Source: Lentisphaeria bacterium
Lineage (GTDB): Bacteria > Verrucomicrobiota > Lentisphaeria > Victivallales > Victivallaceae
Direction of reading: 5' to 3'
Assembly (NCBI GenBank): GCA_017450705.1
Contig: JAFSTC010000024.1
Span: forward strand, 1-64,000
DNA: 64,000 bases
Made by a program: the position numbers and the translations under genes. The first letter of the stretch is position 1. Each line of letters opens with the position of its first letter. Of this stretch, positions 46,045-54,901 are shown piece by piece. The notes beneath the pieces are model-generated. The model had not been told where the DNA came from and searched no databases. It worked only from the letters and a program-made list of their open reading frames with translations.

Positions 46045-47793
46045 ATGGAAATATTCAGTTTCGAGTGCGGCAAATGCGGGCAGAAGTTCGAAGCGGATTC
46101 GACGCTTCGCGGCGGAACGACCCGCTGTCCCCGATGCGGAGAAAAAGTGGCGATCCCCGCCCCGACCCGGGAAAGATCTTTTCTGAGGTACATGACCGAT
46201 CCGGAGAACCGCTTTTTCCTCTCTCTCCTTTTCGGGAACGGGATCGTCGTCGCACTGTGCTGCTGTCTGGTACTCGGGATGCAGCTGAAGCAAAAGCGTG
46301 AAAGGGAACTCGCCCGGATCTTCGGCGAGAGACACCGGGCGGCGGCTTACGGCAGAATAGCCCGGAACCGCGTCCTCAGAGAGCGGGAAATCCGGGCCGC
46401 GGCGGCACGCCGGGCCCGGACGGAAGCGGGGAAACGCCTCCCGCCCCCCCTGCCCGCCCCTCCGAAGCCCGTCACAAAAACAGTACCGGCGGAACCGAAA
46501 ACACACATGGCCCCTGCCCCCTCCGCATCCGCCCGTCCCGCCGGAGCGGAACTTCTCGAACTTTCCCGCAAAAGGATCGAGCGGCTGAACGCCGTCGGCA
46601 GACGGCTCGAAGATGTCAATACCCGGCTGAGCGAAGAGCTCCGCTCACGGAAAACGCCCGATTCACGGACATTTCTGCGCAGGGAGATACTCAACCGTTC
46701 GACCCAGCTCCTCAAATTCAGCCGGAAGCGCATCGAGGAGATCACCCGGCGGGACAGCGCCGTCGCCGCAGCCGCCGCGCTGCAGGGAGACCCGGAAAAA
46801 GGCAGGGAGCTCCAGCGGGTTTTCAGGGATTACACGCTCCCCTCCGGGAGGCCGGGCGCCGCGGGGAAACACCGTCTCGGCACAAAACTGCTCCAGCTTC
46901 TGGACGATCCGCAGACCGATCCCAACATCATCCTGACGGATGCGGGGAAACCGGGCCGCAGCGGGCCGGCCCTGCTCGTCGTCGCGTCGAACATCTCCCC
47001 GATCCGGAACGAACTGCTGAAAAAACTGATCCGCCGGGGAGCCGATCCAGCCTGTCTCGAGAGCGGCGGCTATTTCCCTTCGTCCCAGCTCATTTCCTAC
47101 GGACTGCCCGAAAAGGAACTCGGGCGCGCCATGGACATCACCATGGGAAATGTCCTCAGGGGAAGCATCCACGGAACGCATGAGCTTTCCTGTCTCATCT
47201 GCGACGGTGCCCCCATGGAAACGCGTCACCTCAAAACCGCCGTCAGGGCCGGACGATGGGATATCCTTCTTCTGCTGCTGGCTGCGGGATATCCCCCGGA
47301 CATGAGCGACGATTCGGGCGAGACGGCCCTCTTCGACGCCGCCCGCATCGCCGACGGCAAGCTGTTTTCGGACCTGCTTCTGGCCGCAGGAGCCGATCCC
47401 GGGATCCGCAGCCGGACGGGCCGAACCGCGGCCTCCTTCAGCGAAACGGGACGCTTCAACACGCTGTGGAAACACAATCGGTGGCGGGAAGTCGAGAGCC
47501 TGCTGAAAAAAGGATACAGCGCCGATTCCATCCTGCCCGGCGGCCTGAGTCTTCTGGCGGACGCCTGCCGGCGGAATTCGCCGCAGGGCGTCGCGCTCCT
47601 CCTCAAATACGGCGCCGATCCCCGAGCGGGAAAACGAAACGGGCTTTCGCCCTTTTATTTCGCGGAACGGAACCGGCGGAGCGCAAAAAGCGGCGCGGAC
47701 AAAAGAGACAGCGCCGAGATCCTCCGTCTGCTGAAACAGGCGGCCGACCGCCGCGGGGATGGTCCCGCGGCCCGAAAGCGGCCCGTCCGCTGA
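46045..47793 (+). CDS. Zinc ribbon, transmembrane and ankyrin-repeat protein
   Basis: 582 aa. Residues 8-31 are a zinc ribbon of two CxxC pairs (C8/C11, C28/C31). One transmembrane helix lies at about 57-79, with Cys-rich CCCLVLG. A basic, proline-rich and coiled-coil region spans about 80-250. Ankyrin-like repeats follow (about 280-570), for example DILLLLLAAGYPPDMSDDSG, LFSDLLLAAGADPGIRSRTG and GVALLLKYGADPRAGKRNG. The zinc ribbon is probably cytoplasmic, so the repeats lie outside the inner membrane if the helix spans once. Function unknown; ankyrin repeats indicate protein binding. Followed closely by an EI24-like gene. Confidence 0.82.
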   Translation: MEIFSFECGKCGQKFEADSTLRGGTTRCPRCGEKVAIPAPTRERSFLRYMTDPENRFFLSLLFGNGIVVALCCCLVLGMQLKQKRERELARIFGERHRAAAYGRIARNRVLREREIRAAAARRARTEAGKRLPPPLPAPPKPVTKTVPAEPKTHMAPAPSASARPAGAELLELSRKRIERLNAVGRRLEDVNTRLSEELRSRKTPDSRTFLRREILNRSTQLLKFSRKRIEEITRRDSAVAAAAALQGDPEKGRELQRVFRDYTLPSGRPGAAGKHRLGTKLLQLLDDPQTDPNIILTDAGKPGRSGPALLVVASNISPIRNELLKKLIRRGADPACLESGGYFPSSQLISYGLPEKELGRAMDITMGNVLRGSIHGTHELSCLICDGAPMETRHLKTAVRAGRWDILLLLLAAGYPPDMSDDSGETALFDAARIADGKLFSDLLLAAGADPGIRSRTGRTAASFSETGRFNTLWKHNRWREVESLLKKGYSADSILPGGLSLLADACRRNSPQGVALLLKYGADPRAGKRNGLSPFYFAERNRRSAKSGADKRDSAEILRLLKQAADRRGDGPAARKRPVR

Positions 47794-47805
47794 AAGGTCC
47801 TGTCC

Positions 47806-48567
47806 ATGGTCTTTCTCCGGAATTACCTCGACGGCGTTTCGGCCTTCTTCTCCGCAAGCGCGGTCTTCTTTCGCGACAGGAGCCTGTGGAAATACGCACT
47901 CCTGCCCATGCTTCTGATGGCGGCGGTCTACATTTCGGGGGTCATGCTCGTTCTTTACCTGAGCGCACGACTCGCCGCACGACTGGAAACGTGGATCGCA
48001 GCCCTGCCCCGCTGGATCAGCTGGATCGCGGGCTTCGCCGCGGGCGGGCTGGTCGTCATCGCATTTCTGCTTGCCGTCGTCGTCGCCGTGTTCACCGTAT
48101 CCGCCGTCTACGGGATCGTCGGAAGTCCCTTCTTCGACAGACTGATCCTGCAGTACGAGGAGAAATATCACGGGGAAAAACTCTCCGAACCCGGCCTGAA
48201 GAAAACGCTGATCTTCATGCGCGACACGGCTGTTTACAGTCTGGCGACCCTTCTCGGGATGCTCTTCTGGATGGCGGCGGGGCTTTTCGTTCCTGCCGCA
48301 GGCCCCCTGCTGCTTTTCGTTTTTTTGAGCGTCCGCCTGGGCGCGGCCTTCGTCATGCCCTCCGGATTTCTCCGGGACATGGGGCTCCGGCAGCAGAAGC
48401 GTCTGCTCTCGAATCACACCATGCGTCTGCTGGGGTTCGGATCGGTCGCCTATCTCGTTCAGCTGATCCCGGCGGCTCCCGTGCTGCTGTTCCCCGGCCT
48501 CGTTCTCGGCGGATCGGAGCTTCTGCACAGGATCGGGAAAGGAGAAGAAGAGACTTCCCGGTCCTGA
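47806..48567 (+). CDS. EI24/CysZ-like multi-pass membrane protein
   Basis: 253 aa with about five hydrophobic helices (YALLPMLLMAAVYISGVML, LVVIAFLLAVVVAVFTVSAV and two C-terminal hairpins). The order of helices and the PFFD motif (VGSPFFDRLILQYE) fit the EI24/CysZ family. CysZ carries sulfate in proteobacteria; for other members the substrate is unknown. It lies 12 bp after the zinc ribbon-ankyrin gene, so the two probably act together. Starts after AAAGG. Convergent with hrpA. Confidence 0.78.
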   Translation: MVFLRNYLDGVSAFFSASAVFFRDRSLWKYALLPMLLMAAVYISGVMLVLYLSARLAARLETWIAALPRWISWIAGFAAGGLVVIAFLLAVVVAVFTVSAVYGIVGSPFFDRLILQYEEKYHGEKLSEPGLKKTLIFMRDTAVYSLATLLGMLFWMAAGLFVPAAGPLLLFVFLSVRLGAAFVMPSGFLRDMGLRQQKRLLSNHTMRLLGFGSVAYLVQLIPAAPVLLFPGLVLGGSELLHRIGKGEEETSRS

Positions 48568-48582
48568 GACGATCGGGAAAAG

Positions 48583-51500
48583 TCAAGTCAGCCGGAGAGA
48601 CTCCCACGCCGCGGCAAGCGCAGCGGCCGTCGCCCCCTTCCGGATCCCCAGTTCCGGCGAAAAGACGGCGATGCGCGCCTCCTGGAGCAGCAGGAAGAAA
48701 TCCAGCAGTCCGGCATGCCGGGAGAGATCCGTCTTGCCGGCGGCCAGCCGGAAACGGGAGATGAAGGGAACGAGAGCCTCGCCTTTCTGTTCGTCCTTGG
48801 CCCAGCCCGCGCCGACGGCCCTTTCCAGACGGCGGAGGAGCGACTTGAGGCAGCGGGGATACATGTCAAAAGCCTCCGCGCTCCGGAGAAACCCGGGCCG
48901 CAGAAGTCCGGCCAGCTGCGCCGAGACGTCGGAGCAGCTCCAGGAATCGGCGGGAAGGCGGCGGAGAAGCGCGTTGACGCGGTCGACGTTTTGCGACAAC
49001 TCCTCCAAACTTGCCGTGACGCGACGGGACTCGGGGCCGATTTTCTCCAGCGCCTGCTCCATTTCCCGCTCGAAATGCGCCTTTTCCCTGATATCGGCGG
49101 GATCGGTCTCCAGGGCGGAAAGCAGGATCAGATCGAGCGCATCCTCCTTCCACTCGGGGTACCGGAGGAAAAGCGTGAGCTGGACTTCGTTGGAGACTTT
49201 CAGTTTGTTTTTCCAGTAATCCGTCTGTATCTTCGCCTTGAGGCGGAACAATCGCAGGATCGCCGCCCGGTGGATCAGACCGGCCTCGCGTTCATCCAGA
49301 AAAGAGGAACTGCCGACCAGCCCGTTCTCCACCGTCAGCGCGGGATAAATGGTCCTTTCGCCGCCTTCGGTGAGGCGGGCGGAACGGGGCAGAGAAAGGT
49401 TTGCGGGCCAATCCGCGCCGGAGGCGCTGAAGAATTTCCGGGCCTCGGGCAGAGCGCGGCTCAGCCGGGACCCCAATTCCCCCCGTCCGGGAAAGGCGCG
49501 CAGGACCTTCTTCACCCGTCCGTTTCCATCCAGAAGGGCCAGTTTTGTCACGAGGTATTCCGGATAATCGATGTTTTCGAGGATCGGCGGCGGGACATCC
49601 AGATCGAGCCTGTCGTGCAGAAATTCCCGTACGGCCTCGACGAGGGGCTGCTCCGTCAGTATTTTCTTTTCTTTGAAAAGGGTCATGAAGTCCGCGGCGC
49701 ATTCGCCGACGGGCTGAAGCGCCCGGCGGAAATTTTTCGGGAGAGCCCGGAACATATGCCCGATCTTCCAGGCGAGATACCCGGGAACGCCGTAGTCGAG
49801 GATGTTCCGTCCGACGAGATTGAGCTCATCCTCCCCGACGCACAGGGTAACGCCGTCGCAGGGATCCTCCGGATCAAAAACATATTTTGCGGGCAGTTTG
49901 ACGCCGCCGCTCACGACAAAATCGGGAAAACCGGAGCTGTCCCGCAGCATGTCGGGATAAAATACGATCTCCTCCGGTTCCGGCACAAAGGATCGCCGCA
50001 CCCGCTGCCAGTGTTTTTTCACGGCCGAACAGGAGTTCATTTCAGGCGGCAGGACACGGTCGAACCAGTCGAAGAGGGCCTCCTCGTCGATGAATCCGCC
50101 GGGGTGGCGCATGCGGATCTCCAGCTCTCTGAGCATCTCGAGCAGCAGCTTGTATTCACTGACCCACGGGCAGCCGGGGACCTCCGCCAGTCCGGGGACC
50201 AGACCTTCGCGGATGAATACCTCCCGGGCCTGGACCGGGTCGACGGGCGCGTAATCCCGCCGCCGGCCGGGAGTGATGGTCAAAGCCCCCGCGGTGATCC
50301 GTTCCCGCGCCCGGACAAAACCGCTGCGCGGGTCGAAATGGATCTCGTCGTAAACGGCCTTGCAGAGATGGGGCGCGACTTCATAGAGCCATTCGCTTTT
50401 CACGGCGGCGCACTCCCGTCCGAAGACCCGGCTGGTTTCCATCAGCGCGAAAAACATCAGCCAGTCGGGCGCCTTTTTCCGCCTGGCGAGGCCCGAAGCG
50501 GGAAACGGCAGGAAAAGCTTCCCGGTCATATCACGGAAACTGTTTTTCTCCCGGTCGAAAACCGCCATCTGCCGGGGCAGTCCGGAGAGGATGCTCTTGT
50601 GGATGGCATCGTACTCCATGCGGGCCTTTTCGGAATCGACGGCATCGGGCGAGGAAGAAAAGTTTTCGGCCAGCTCGAAAGCGAGGTTCCGCCACTCGTG
50701 CATGCGTTTGTAATTGAGAAAATTCTGCTTGCAGAACCGCCGCAGGGCGCTGTTGGAGCCGTTGTTTCCGCGGGCCGCTTCGGCAGCCGTCCAGAGGTTG
50801 ATGATGCCGAGAAAATCCGACTCGTCCGACCGGAAGCGCCGATGGGCCTCATCGGCGGCCTTGATCTCCTCGAGAGGCCGTTCGTGGGGATCGGAAACGC
50901 TCAGATATGCGGCGATGACGGCGAGGAACGGCAGGACGCCGGCTTTCTCGGCGGCAAGAAGCATCTGTCCGAGATGGGGATCCACCGGCAGAGCGGCCAG
51001 ACGTCTGCCGCTCTCCGTCAAGCGGCCGTTGTCCAGCGCATGCAGATCGTCGAGGGTCCTCAGACCCTCGCGGATCAGCGCCGGTCCCGGGGGATCGACA
51101 AAGGGAAATTCCGTGATCGGCGGCAGTTTCAGAAGCGCCATCTGGAGGATGACGCCGGCCAGACTGCTGCGCTGGATCTCGGGCGGCGTGTAATCGGGAC
51201 TCTTCGCAAAATCCTCCTCCGAATACAGCCGCACGCACACGCCGTCGCTGAGACGTCCGCACCGTCCGCGCCGCTGCCGGGCCCCCGCCTTGGAAACGGC
51301 TTCCACCCGGAGTTCCTGGATCCGCGTCCGGGGGTTGTACCGGGAGAGACGCACCAGCCCGGAATCGACGACGAAACGGATCCCGGGGATCGTCAGAGAG
51401 GTCTCCGCGACGTTGGTGCTCAGGATCACGCGGCGGAAACGGCTGCGCTGAAAGATTTTTCCCTGTTCGGCGGCGCTGAGCCGGCCGAAGAGAGGCAGGA

Positions 51501-52443
51501 TTTCGGTATGCCGCAGGCGCCGGCCCCCAAGAAACTCCATCATGTCCCTGATCTCCCGTTCTCCGGGGAGAAAGACGAGGACATCGCCGAGGGGGTCCAG
51601 TTCGAAGAGAAAATCGAGAGCCCGGGCGATGCAGTCGGACATATCCTCGTCCTCCTGCGGCGGCATCCAGACGTCTTCGATGGGATACAGTCCGCCGGGG
51701 ATCTCGATGACGGGAGCGCCCCCGAAAAAGGCGGAGATGCTGCCCGACTCAAGCGTGGCGGAGGAGATGACGACCTTGAGATCCCGGCGTTTGGAAAGAA
51801 GCTTCCGGACGTAGCCGAGCAGAAAATCGATGTTGAGACTGCGCTCGTGGACCTCGTCGAGGATCAGACAGTCGTACTGCAGCAGATCGGGATCGGAACG
51901 GGTCTCGGCAAGCAGGATCCCGTCCGTCATGAATTTCACCACGGTCGCGTCGCAGGTCCTGTCGTCGAAGCGGATCTTGACCCCGACTTCACGGCCCGGC
52001 TCGACGCCGGTCTCGAAGGCGAAACGCTCCGCCAGCGCGGTGGCGGCCAGACGGCGGGGCTGGGTGCATCCGATCATGCCCGTGCGGCCGAGGCCGGTCT
52101 CGAGCAGCGCCTTGGGCAGCTGGGTCGTCTTTCCGGAACCGGTCGCGCCGCAGACGACGAAGACGTCATGTTCGGCCAGCGCCGCCTTGACGGCGGGAAT
52201 GAAAGGGGTGATCGGCAGTTCTTCCGGATAAGCCGTGACGAGCCGGGAAGCGGGCGCGGCAAGGGATCTCGATGCGGCCTCTTCCAGACGCCGGAGGAAT
52301 GCCCGGACAGCATCGGCCTCGTCCTCAGCCCGGCCGGAACGGAGGCATTCGATCAGTTTTCTTTTGCCCGGACCGAGCCGGGCTTTGTCGCTGCGGCGGA
52401 GCGTGGTCCAAACCGACTCGAGTTTTTCCAGAACGGGATCCAT
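48583..52443 (-). CDS. hrpA: ATP-dependent RNA helicase HrpA
   Basis: 1286 aa, full HrpA length. DEAH-box helicase: Walker A GATGSGKT (residues 99-106), motif II DEVH (196-199), SAT and the QRRGRCGR motif VI region. A winged-helix/ratchet (HA2) part and OB fold follow, then a long C-terminal DUF3418 domain, which separates HrpA from HrpB. It acts on structured RNA and stalled ribosomes. Start at ATG 52443, 4 bp after the EamA stop; earlier in-frame starts overlap that gene. Last gene of a lipoprotein-EamA-hrpA operon. Confidence 0.93.
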   Translation of the reverse strand: MDPVLEKLESVWTTLRRSDKARLGPGKRKLIECLRSGRAEDEADAVRAFLRRLEEAASRSLAAPASRLVTAYPEELPITPFIPAVKAALAEHDVFVVCGATGSGKTTQLPKALLETGLGRTGMIGCTQPRRLAATALAERFAFETGVEPGREVGVKIRFDDRTCDATVVKFMTDGILLAETRSDPDLLQYDCLILDEVHERSLNIDFLLGYVRKLLSKRRDLKVVISSATLESGSISAFFGGAPVIEIPGGLYPIEDVWMPPQEDEDMSDCIARALDFLFELDPLGDVLVFLPGEREIRDMMEFLGGRRLRHTEILPLFGRLSAAEQGKIFQRSRFRRVILSTNVAETSLTIPGIRFVVDSGLVRLSRYNPRTRIQELRVEAVSKAGARQRRGRCGRLSDGVCVRLYSEEDFAKSPDYTPPEIQRSSLAGVILQMALLKLPPITEFPFVDPPGPALIREGLRTLDDLHALDNGRLTESGRRLAALPVDPHLGQMLLAAEKAGVLPFLAVIAAYLSVSDPHERPLEEIKAADEAHRRFRSDESDFLGIINLWTAAEAARGNNGSNSALRRFCKQNFLNYKRMHEWRNLAFELAENFSSSPDAVDSEKARMEYDAIHKSILSGLPRQMAVFDREKNSFRDMTGKLFLPFPASGLARRKKAPDWLMFFALMETSRVFGRECAAVKSEWLYEVAPHLCKAVYDEIHFDPRSGFVRARERITAGALTITPGRRRDYAPVDPVQAREVFIREGLVPGLAEVPGCPWVSEYKLLLEMLRELEIRMRHPGGFIDEEALFDWFDRVLPPEMNSCSAVKKHWQRVRRSFVPEPEEIVFYPDMLRDSSGFPDFVVSGGVKLPAKYVFDPEDPCDGVTLCVGEDELNLVGRNILDYGVPGYLAWKIGHMFRALPKNFRRALQPVGECAADFMTLFKEKKILTEQPLVEAVREFLHDRLDLDVPPPILENIDYPEYLVTKLALLDGNGRVKKVLRAFPGRGELGSRLSRALPEARKFFSASGADWPANLSLPRSARLTEGGERTIYPALTVENGLVGSSSFLDEREAGLIHRAAILRLFRLKAKIQTDYWKNKLKVSNEVQLTLFLRYPEWKEDALDLILLSALETDPADIREKAHFEREMEQALEKIGPESRRVTASLEELSQNVDRVNALLRRLPADSWSCSDVSAQLAGLLRPGFLRSAEAFDMYPRCLKSLLRRLERAVGAGWAKDEQKGEALVPFISRFRLAAGKTDLSRHAGLLDFFLLLQEARIAVFSPELGIRKGATAAALAAAWESLRLT

Positions 52444-52447
52444 GGCG

Positions 52448-53338
52448 TCAATCCGCCAGAGCCAGGACCGCAACGCCCAGCAGGATCAGCACCAGAGCGC
52501 AGAACTTGCGGCGGATGTTGAGATCGTGAAAGTACCAGACGCCGAAGACGAAAGTGACGACGCAGCTGCACCGGCGTACGAGGGAGAGTATGGAGATGCG
52601 GATCTCCGGCAGACTCACCGCGTAAAAGTAGAGGTAATCCGCCGCGATGAGCAGGATCCCCGTCAGAGGGATCGTCCAGCGCCACTGAAAGGGGATCCCG
52701 TGCCTGAAAACGAACCGGCGGACCGCATACGCCGTTCCGAGAACGAGGACGAGATCGACGGAGAAATAAAACTGCAGCATCTCCCGGGGGATCCGGCAGA
52801 CGTTGAGAAGATACTTGTCGTAGAGGGCGGACCCTGCACCGAGCAGCGTCCCGGCGAGGATCAGGATGACGCTCCGGCTCAGCGGCGGGAACCCCTCCTG
52901 CTTTCCCAGTCCGGCGAAGAGCCAGTAGCCCGCGAAGATCGCGGCCATGCCGAGAAGCTGATATCCCGACGGCAGTTCACCGAAAAGGATGATGCCGCCG
53001 ATGACGGTCCACAGGGGCGAACTTGCCCGGATGGGGGATGCAAGACTGATCGGCAGATCCCGCATGGCGTAGTAAACGCAGATCCAGCTGGATGAGACCA
53101 GCAGGGATTTCAGGAGGACAAGAAGAAACTGCGTCATCGTGCAGACGACCGCTCCGGAAAGCCTGCCGCAGCCAGCGAGGACGGCCACATAAAGCGCGCT
53201 CCCGGAAAGCGTCGCGAAAAACAGGACGGGCATGACCGAGTTCCGGTTGACCGCATGCTTTTTGGCGATATCGTAAAATCCGAGGGAAAAGGCCGACAGC
53301 AGCGTCGGCAGGAACCAGGCGGGAACAAAGGAAGGCAT
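52448..53338 (-). CDS. EamA/DMT-family transporter
   Basis: 296 aa with about ten hydrophobic helices in two EamA repeats. Each repeat ends in the usual pattern; the first has PIRASSPLWTVIGGIILFGE, where the Pro/Glu pair is a family mark. These permeases export or import metabolites by secondary transport; the substrate is unknown. It starts 3 bp after the lipoprotein stop and ends 4 bp before the hrpA start, so it is co-transcribed with both. Confidence 0.88.
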   Translation of the reverse strand: MPSFVPAWFLPTLLSAFSLGFYDIAKKHAVNRNSVMPVLFFATLSGSALYVAVLAGCGRLSGAVVCTMTQFLLVLLKSLLVSSSWICVYYAMRDLPISLASPIRASSPLWTVIGGIILFGELPSGYQLLGMAAIFAGYWLFAGLGKQEGFPPLSRSVILILAGTLLGAGSALYDKYLLNVCRIPREMLQFYFSVDLVLVLGTAYAVRRFVFRHGIPFQWRWTIPLTGILLIAADYLYFYAVSLPEIRISILSLVRRCSCVVTFVFGVWYFHDLNIRRKFCALVLILLGVAVLALAD

Positions 53339-53341
53339 CGG

Positions 53342-53845
53342 TCACTTTTCCGGAGAAGGAGCGATCTTCTCTTCCGCCGAGTACTTCAGGAATTCCGCGC
53401 GGATGACCCGCCGGTAGGAGTTGACCGATTCGATATTGGAGGTCTTTTTCCGCCCGATCTCGCCGTAAGTCAAATCGAAATCCCGGTCCAGCTGCTGCCA
53501 GCTGCGGTTGGTGTCGTTGAAATCATAAGCCGTGTCGAACGCCGGCCGGCTGACTTCTCCGGCGGGCAGCACCTGCTGCTCGACGATGAGGATCGCGTCG
53601 GCGCCGCACTTTTTGGCGCGGGAAACCATTTTTTCCATCATCCTCTCGCGGCTGACATCGCGATAGTTGCCGGAGACGACGGCGCGTCCGAGGACGCGGT
53701 AGGGCCGGTCGATCTTCGACGAATCCGTAAAAATGCCCACACGCTCGGTCTCGGCTCCGGCGGACTCGCCGCTGTATTCGCAGGAAACGCACCCGGCCAG
53801 CAGCCCGATCGCCGCGGTCAGAAAAAACATCGCAGACATTTTCAT
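53342..53845 (-). CDS. Small lipoprotein of unknown function
   Basis: 167 aa. Signal peptide ending in lipobox IGLLAGC, so probably lipidated at Cys 19. The domain includes RPYRVLGRAVVSGNYRDVSR and AKKCGADAILIVEQQ, a pattern seen in YgdI-like or DUF4156-type stress lipoproteins, but I cannot name the family with confidence. First gene of the operon with the EamA transporter and hrpA. Ribosome site AAGGAG. Confidence 0.78.
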   Translation of the reverse strand: MKMSAMFFLTAAIGLLAGCVSCEYSGESAGAETERVGIFTDSSKIDRPYRVLGRAVVSGNYRDVSRERMMEKMVSRAKKCGADAILIVEQQVLPAGEVSRPAFDTAYDFNDTNRSWQQLDRDFDLTYGEIGRKKTSNIESVNSYRRVIRAEFLKYSAEEKIAPSPEK

Positions 53846-53889
53846 CGCAGGTTCTCCTTGACTTTTGAAAAAACACCCGTCAGCGTATT

Positions 53890-53918
53890 AATATTGTCCG
53901 TCCGGCCTTTTTTTTCAA
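53890..53918 (-). promoter_or_regulatory. Promoter of the lipoprotein-EamA-hrpA operon
   Basis: Minus-strand TTGAAA (53913-53918), 17 bp spacer, AATATT (53890-53895). Confidence 0.45.
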
Positions 53919-53938
53919 ATTAAAGCGGGGGAATATGA

Positions 53939-53967
53939 TTGATTTTTCCCCGGGGAGGTGTTACTTT
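53939..53967 (+). promoter_or_regulatory. Promoter of dapA-dxs
   Basis: TTGATT (53939-53944), 17 bp spacer, TACTTT (53962-53967), 45 bp before dapA. Confidence 0.5.
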
Positions 53968-54011
53968 ATCTTTTGAACAGAAAACAACCGCAATCGAAAG
54001 GCATTGTTGAA

Positions 54012-54884
54012 ATGTTGAAGCTTTCCGGCGTATATACGGCGATGGTCACCCCTTTCAGGGATGGCAAGGTCGACTATGAAACTCTGGCCGCCCTGGTGGA
54101 GGAGCAGATCTCGGGAGGCGTCGCGGGCCTGATCCCTGTGGGGACTACCGGCGAATCGCCCACGCTCGACTGCGACGAACACCTCGAAGTGATCGCCAAG
54201 ACCATCGAATTCGCCGGCGGCAGATGCCAGATCATCGCGGGAACGGGGGCCAACTGCACAGCGGAAGCGATCAAGCTCACCCGGGCGGCGAAAGCCCTCG
54301 GGGCCGATGCCTCTCTTCAGGTCACCCCCTACTACAACAAGCCGACGCCCGAAGGGCTGTACCGGCACTTCTCCACGATCGCCGACGAGACGGGGCTTCC
54401 CGTCGTGCTCTACAACGTTCCGGGCCGGTCGGGCGTGCCGATCCCCGTGGACACGGTCGTCCGCCTTTCGGAGAATCCCCTGATGATCGCCGTCAAGGAA
54501 GCCGCCGGAAACGTGGACCGCGTCTCCGCGATCAAGGACCGCTGCGATATCACCGTTCTCTCGGGAGACGACTCCCTGACGCTGCCGATGATGGCCGTGG
54601 GCGCCTCCGGGATCGTCAGTGTGGCCTCGAACCTCATACCCCGCGACCTGTCGGAGATGGTCCGGCTCGCGCTGGCGGGGGATTTCAGGGCGGCGGCTGT
54701 CCTGCACAGAAAATATTATCGTCTGTTCGTCGATCTTTTCATCGAGAGCAATCCCATTCCCGTCAAGGCCGCGATGGAGCTCGCGGGCAAATGCCGGGCG
54801 GAGTACAGACTGCCGCTGTGCGGTCTCACCGCGCCCCATCTCGAGCAGCTGCGCGCGACGCTGACCCGCTGCGGGATCATCTGA
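54012..54884 (+). CDS. dapA: 4-hydroxy-tetrahydrodipicolinate synthase
   Basis: 290 aa, standard length. The TIM-barrel shows PVGTTGESPTL, YYNKPTPEGLYRHF with the catalytic Tyr, YNVPGRSGV, and the Schiff-base lysine in IAVKEAAGNV. It condenses pyruvate and aspartate semialdehyde on the way to diaminopimelate and lysine. Start at ATG 54012, as the longer frame begins before the promoter. The dxs gene follows 17 bp later. A sugar-acid aldolase of the same family is possible but the GTTGE and YNVPGR motifs favour DapA. Confidence 0.93.
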   Translation: MLKLSGVYTAMVTPFRDGKVDYETLAALVEEQISGGVAGLIPVGTTGESPTLDCDEHLEVIAKTIEFAGGRCQIIAGTGANCTAEAIKLTRAAKALGADASLQVTPYYNKPTPEGLYRHFSTIADETGLPVVLYNVPGRSGVPIPVDTVVRLSENPLMIAVKEAAGNVDRVSAIKDRCDITVLSGDDSLTLPMMAVGASGIVSVASNLIPRDLSEMVRLALAGDFRAAAVLHRKYYRLFVDLFIESNPIPVKAAMELAGKCRAEYRLPLCGLTAPHLEQLRATLTRCGII

Positions 54885-54901
54885 CCGGTCCGGGACGCTT
54901 C

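Noticed and set aside
48715-52521. A 1268-codon open frame antisense to hrpA
   Set aside because: The minus-strand frame has all HrpA motifs. The plus-strand frame has no known motif, no ribosome site and a composition typical of mirrored codons in GC-rich DNA.
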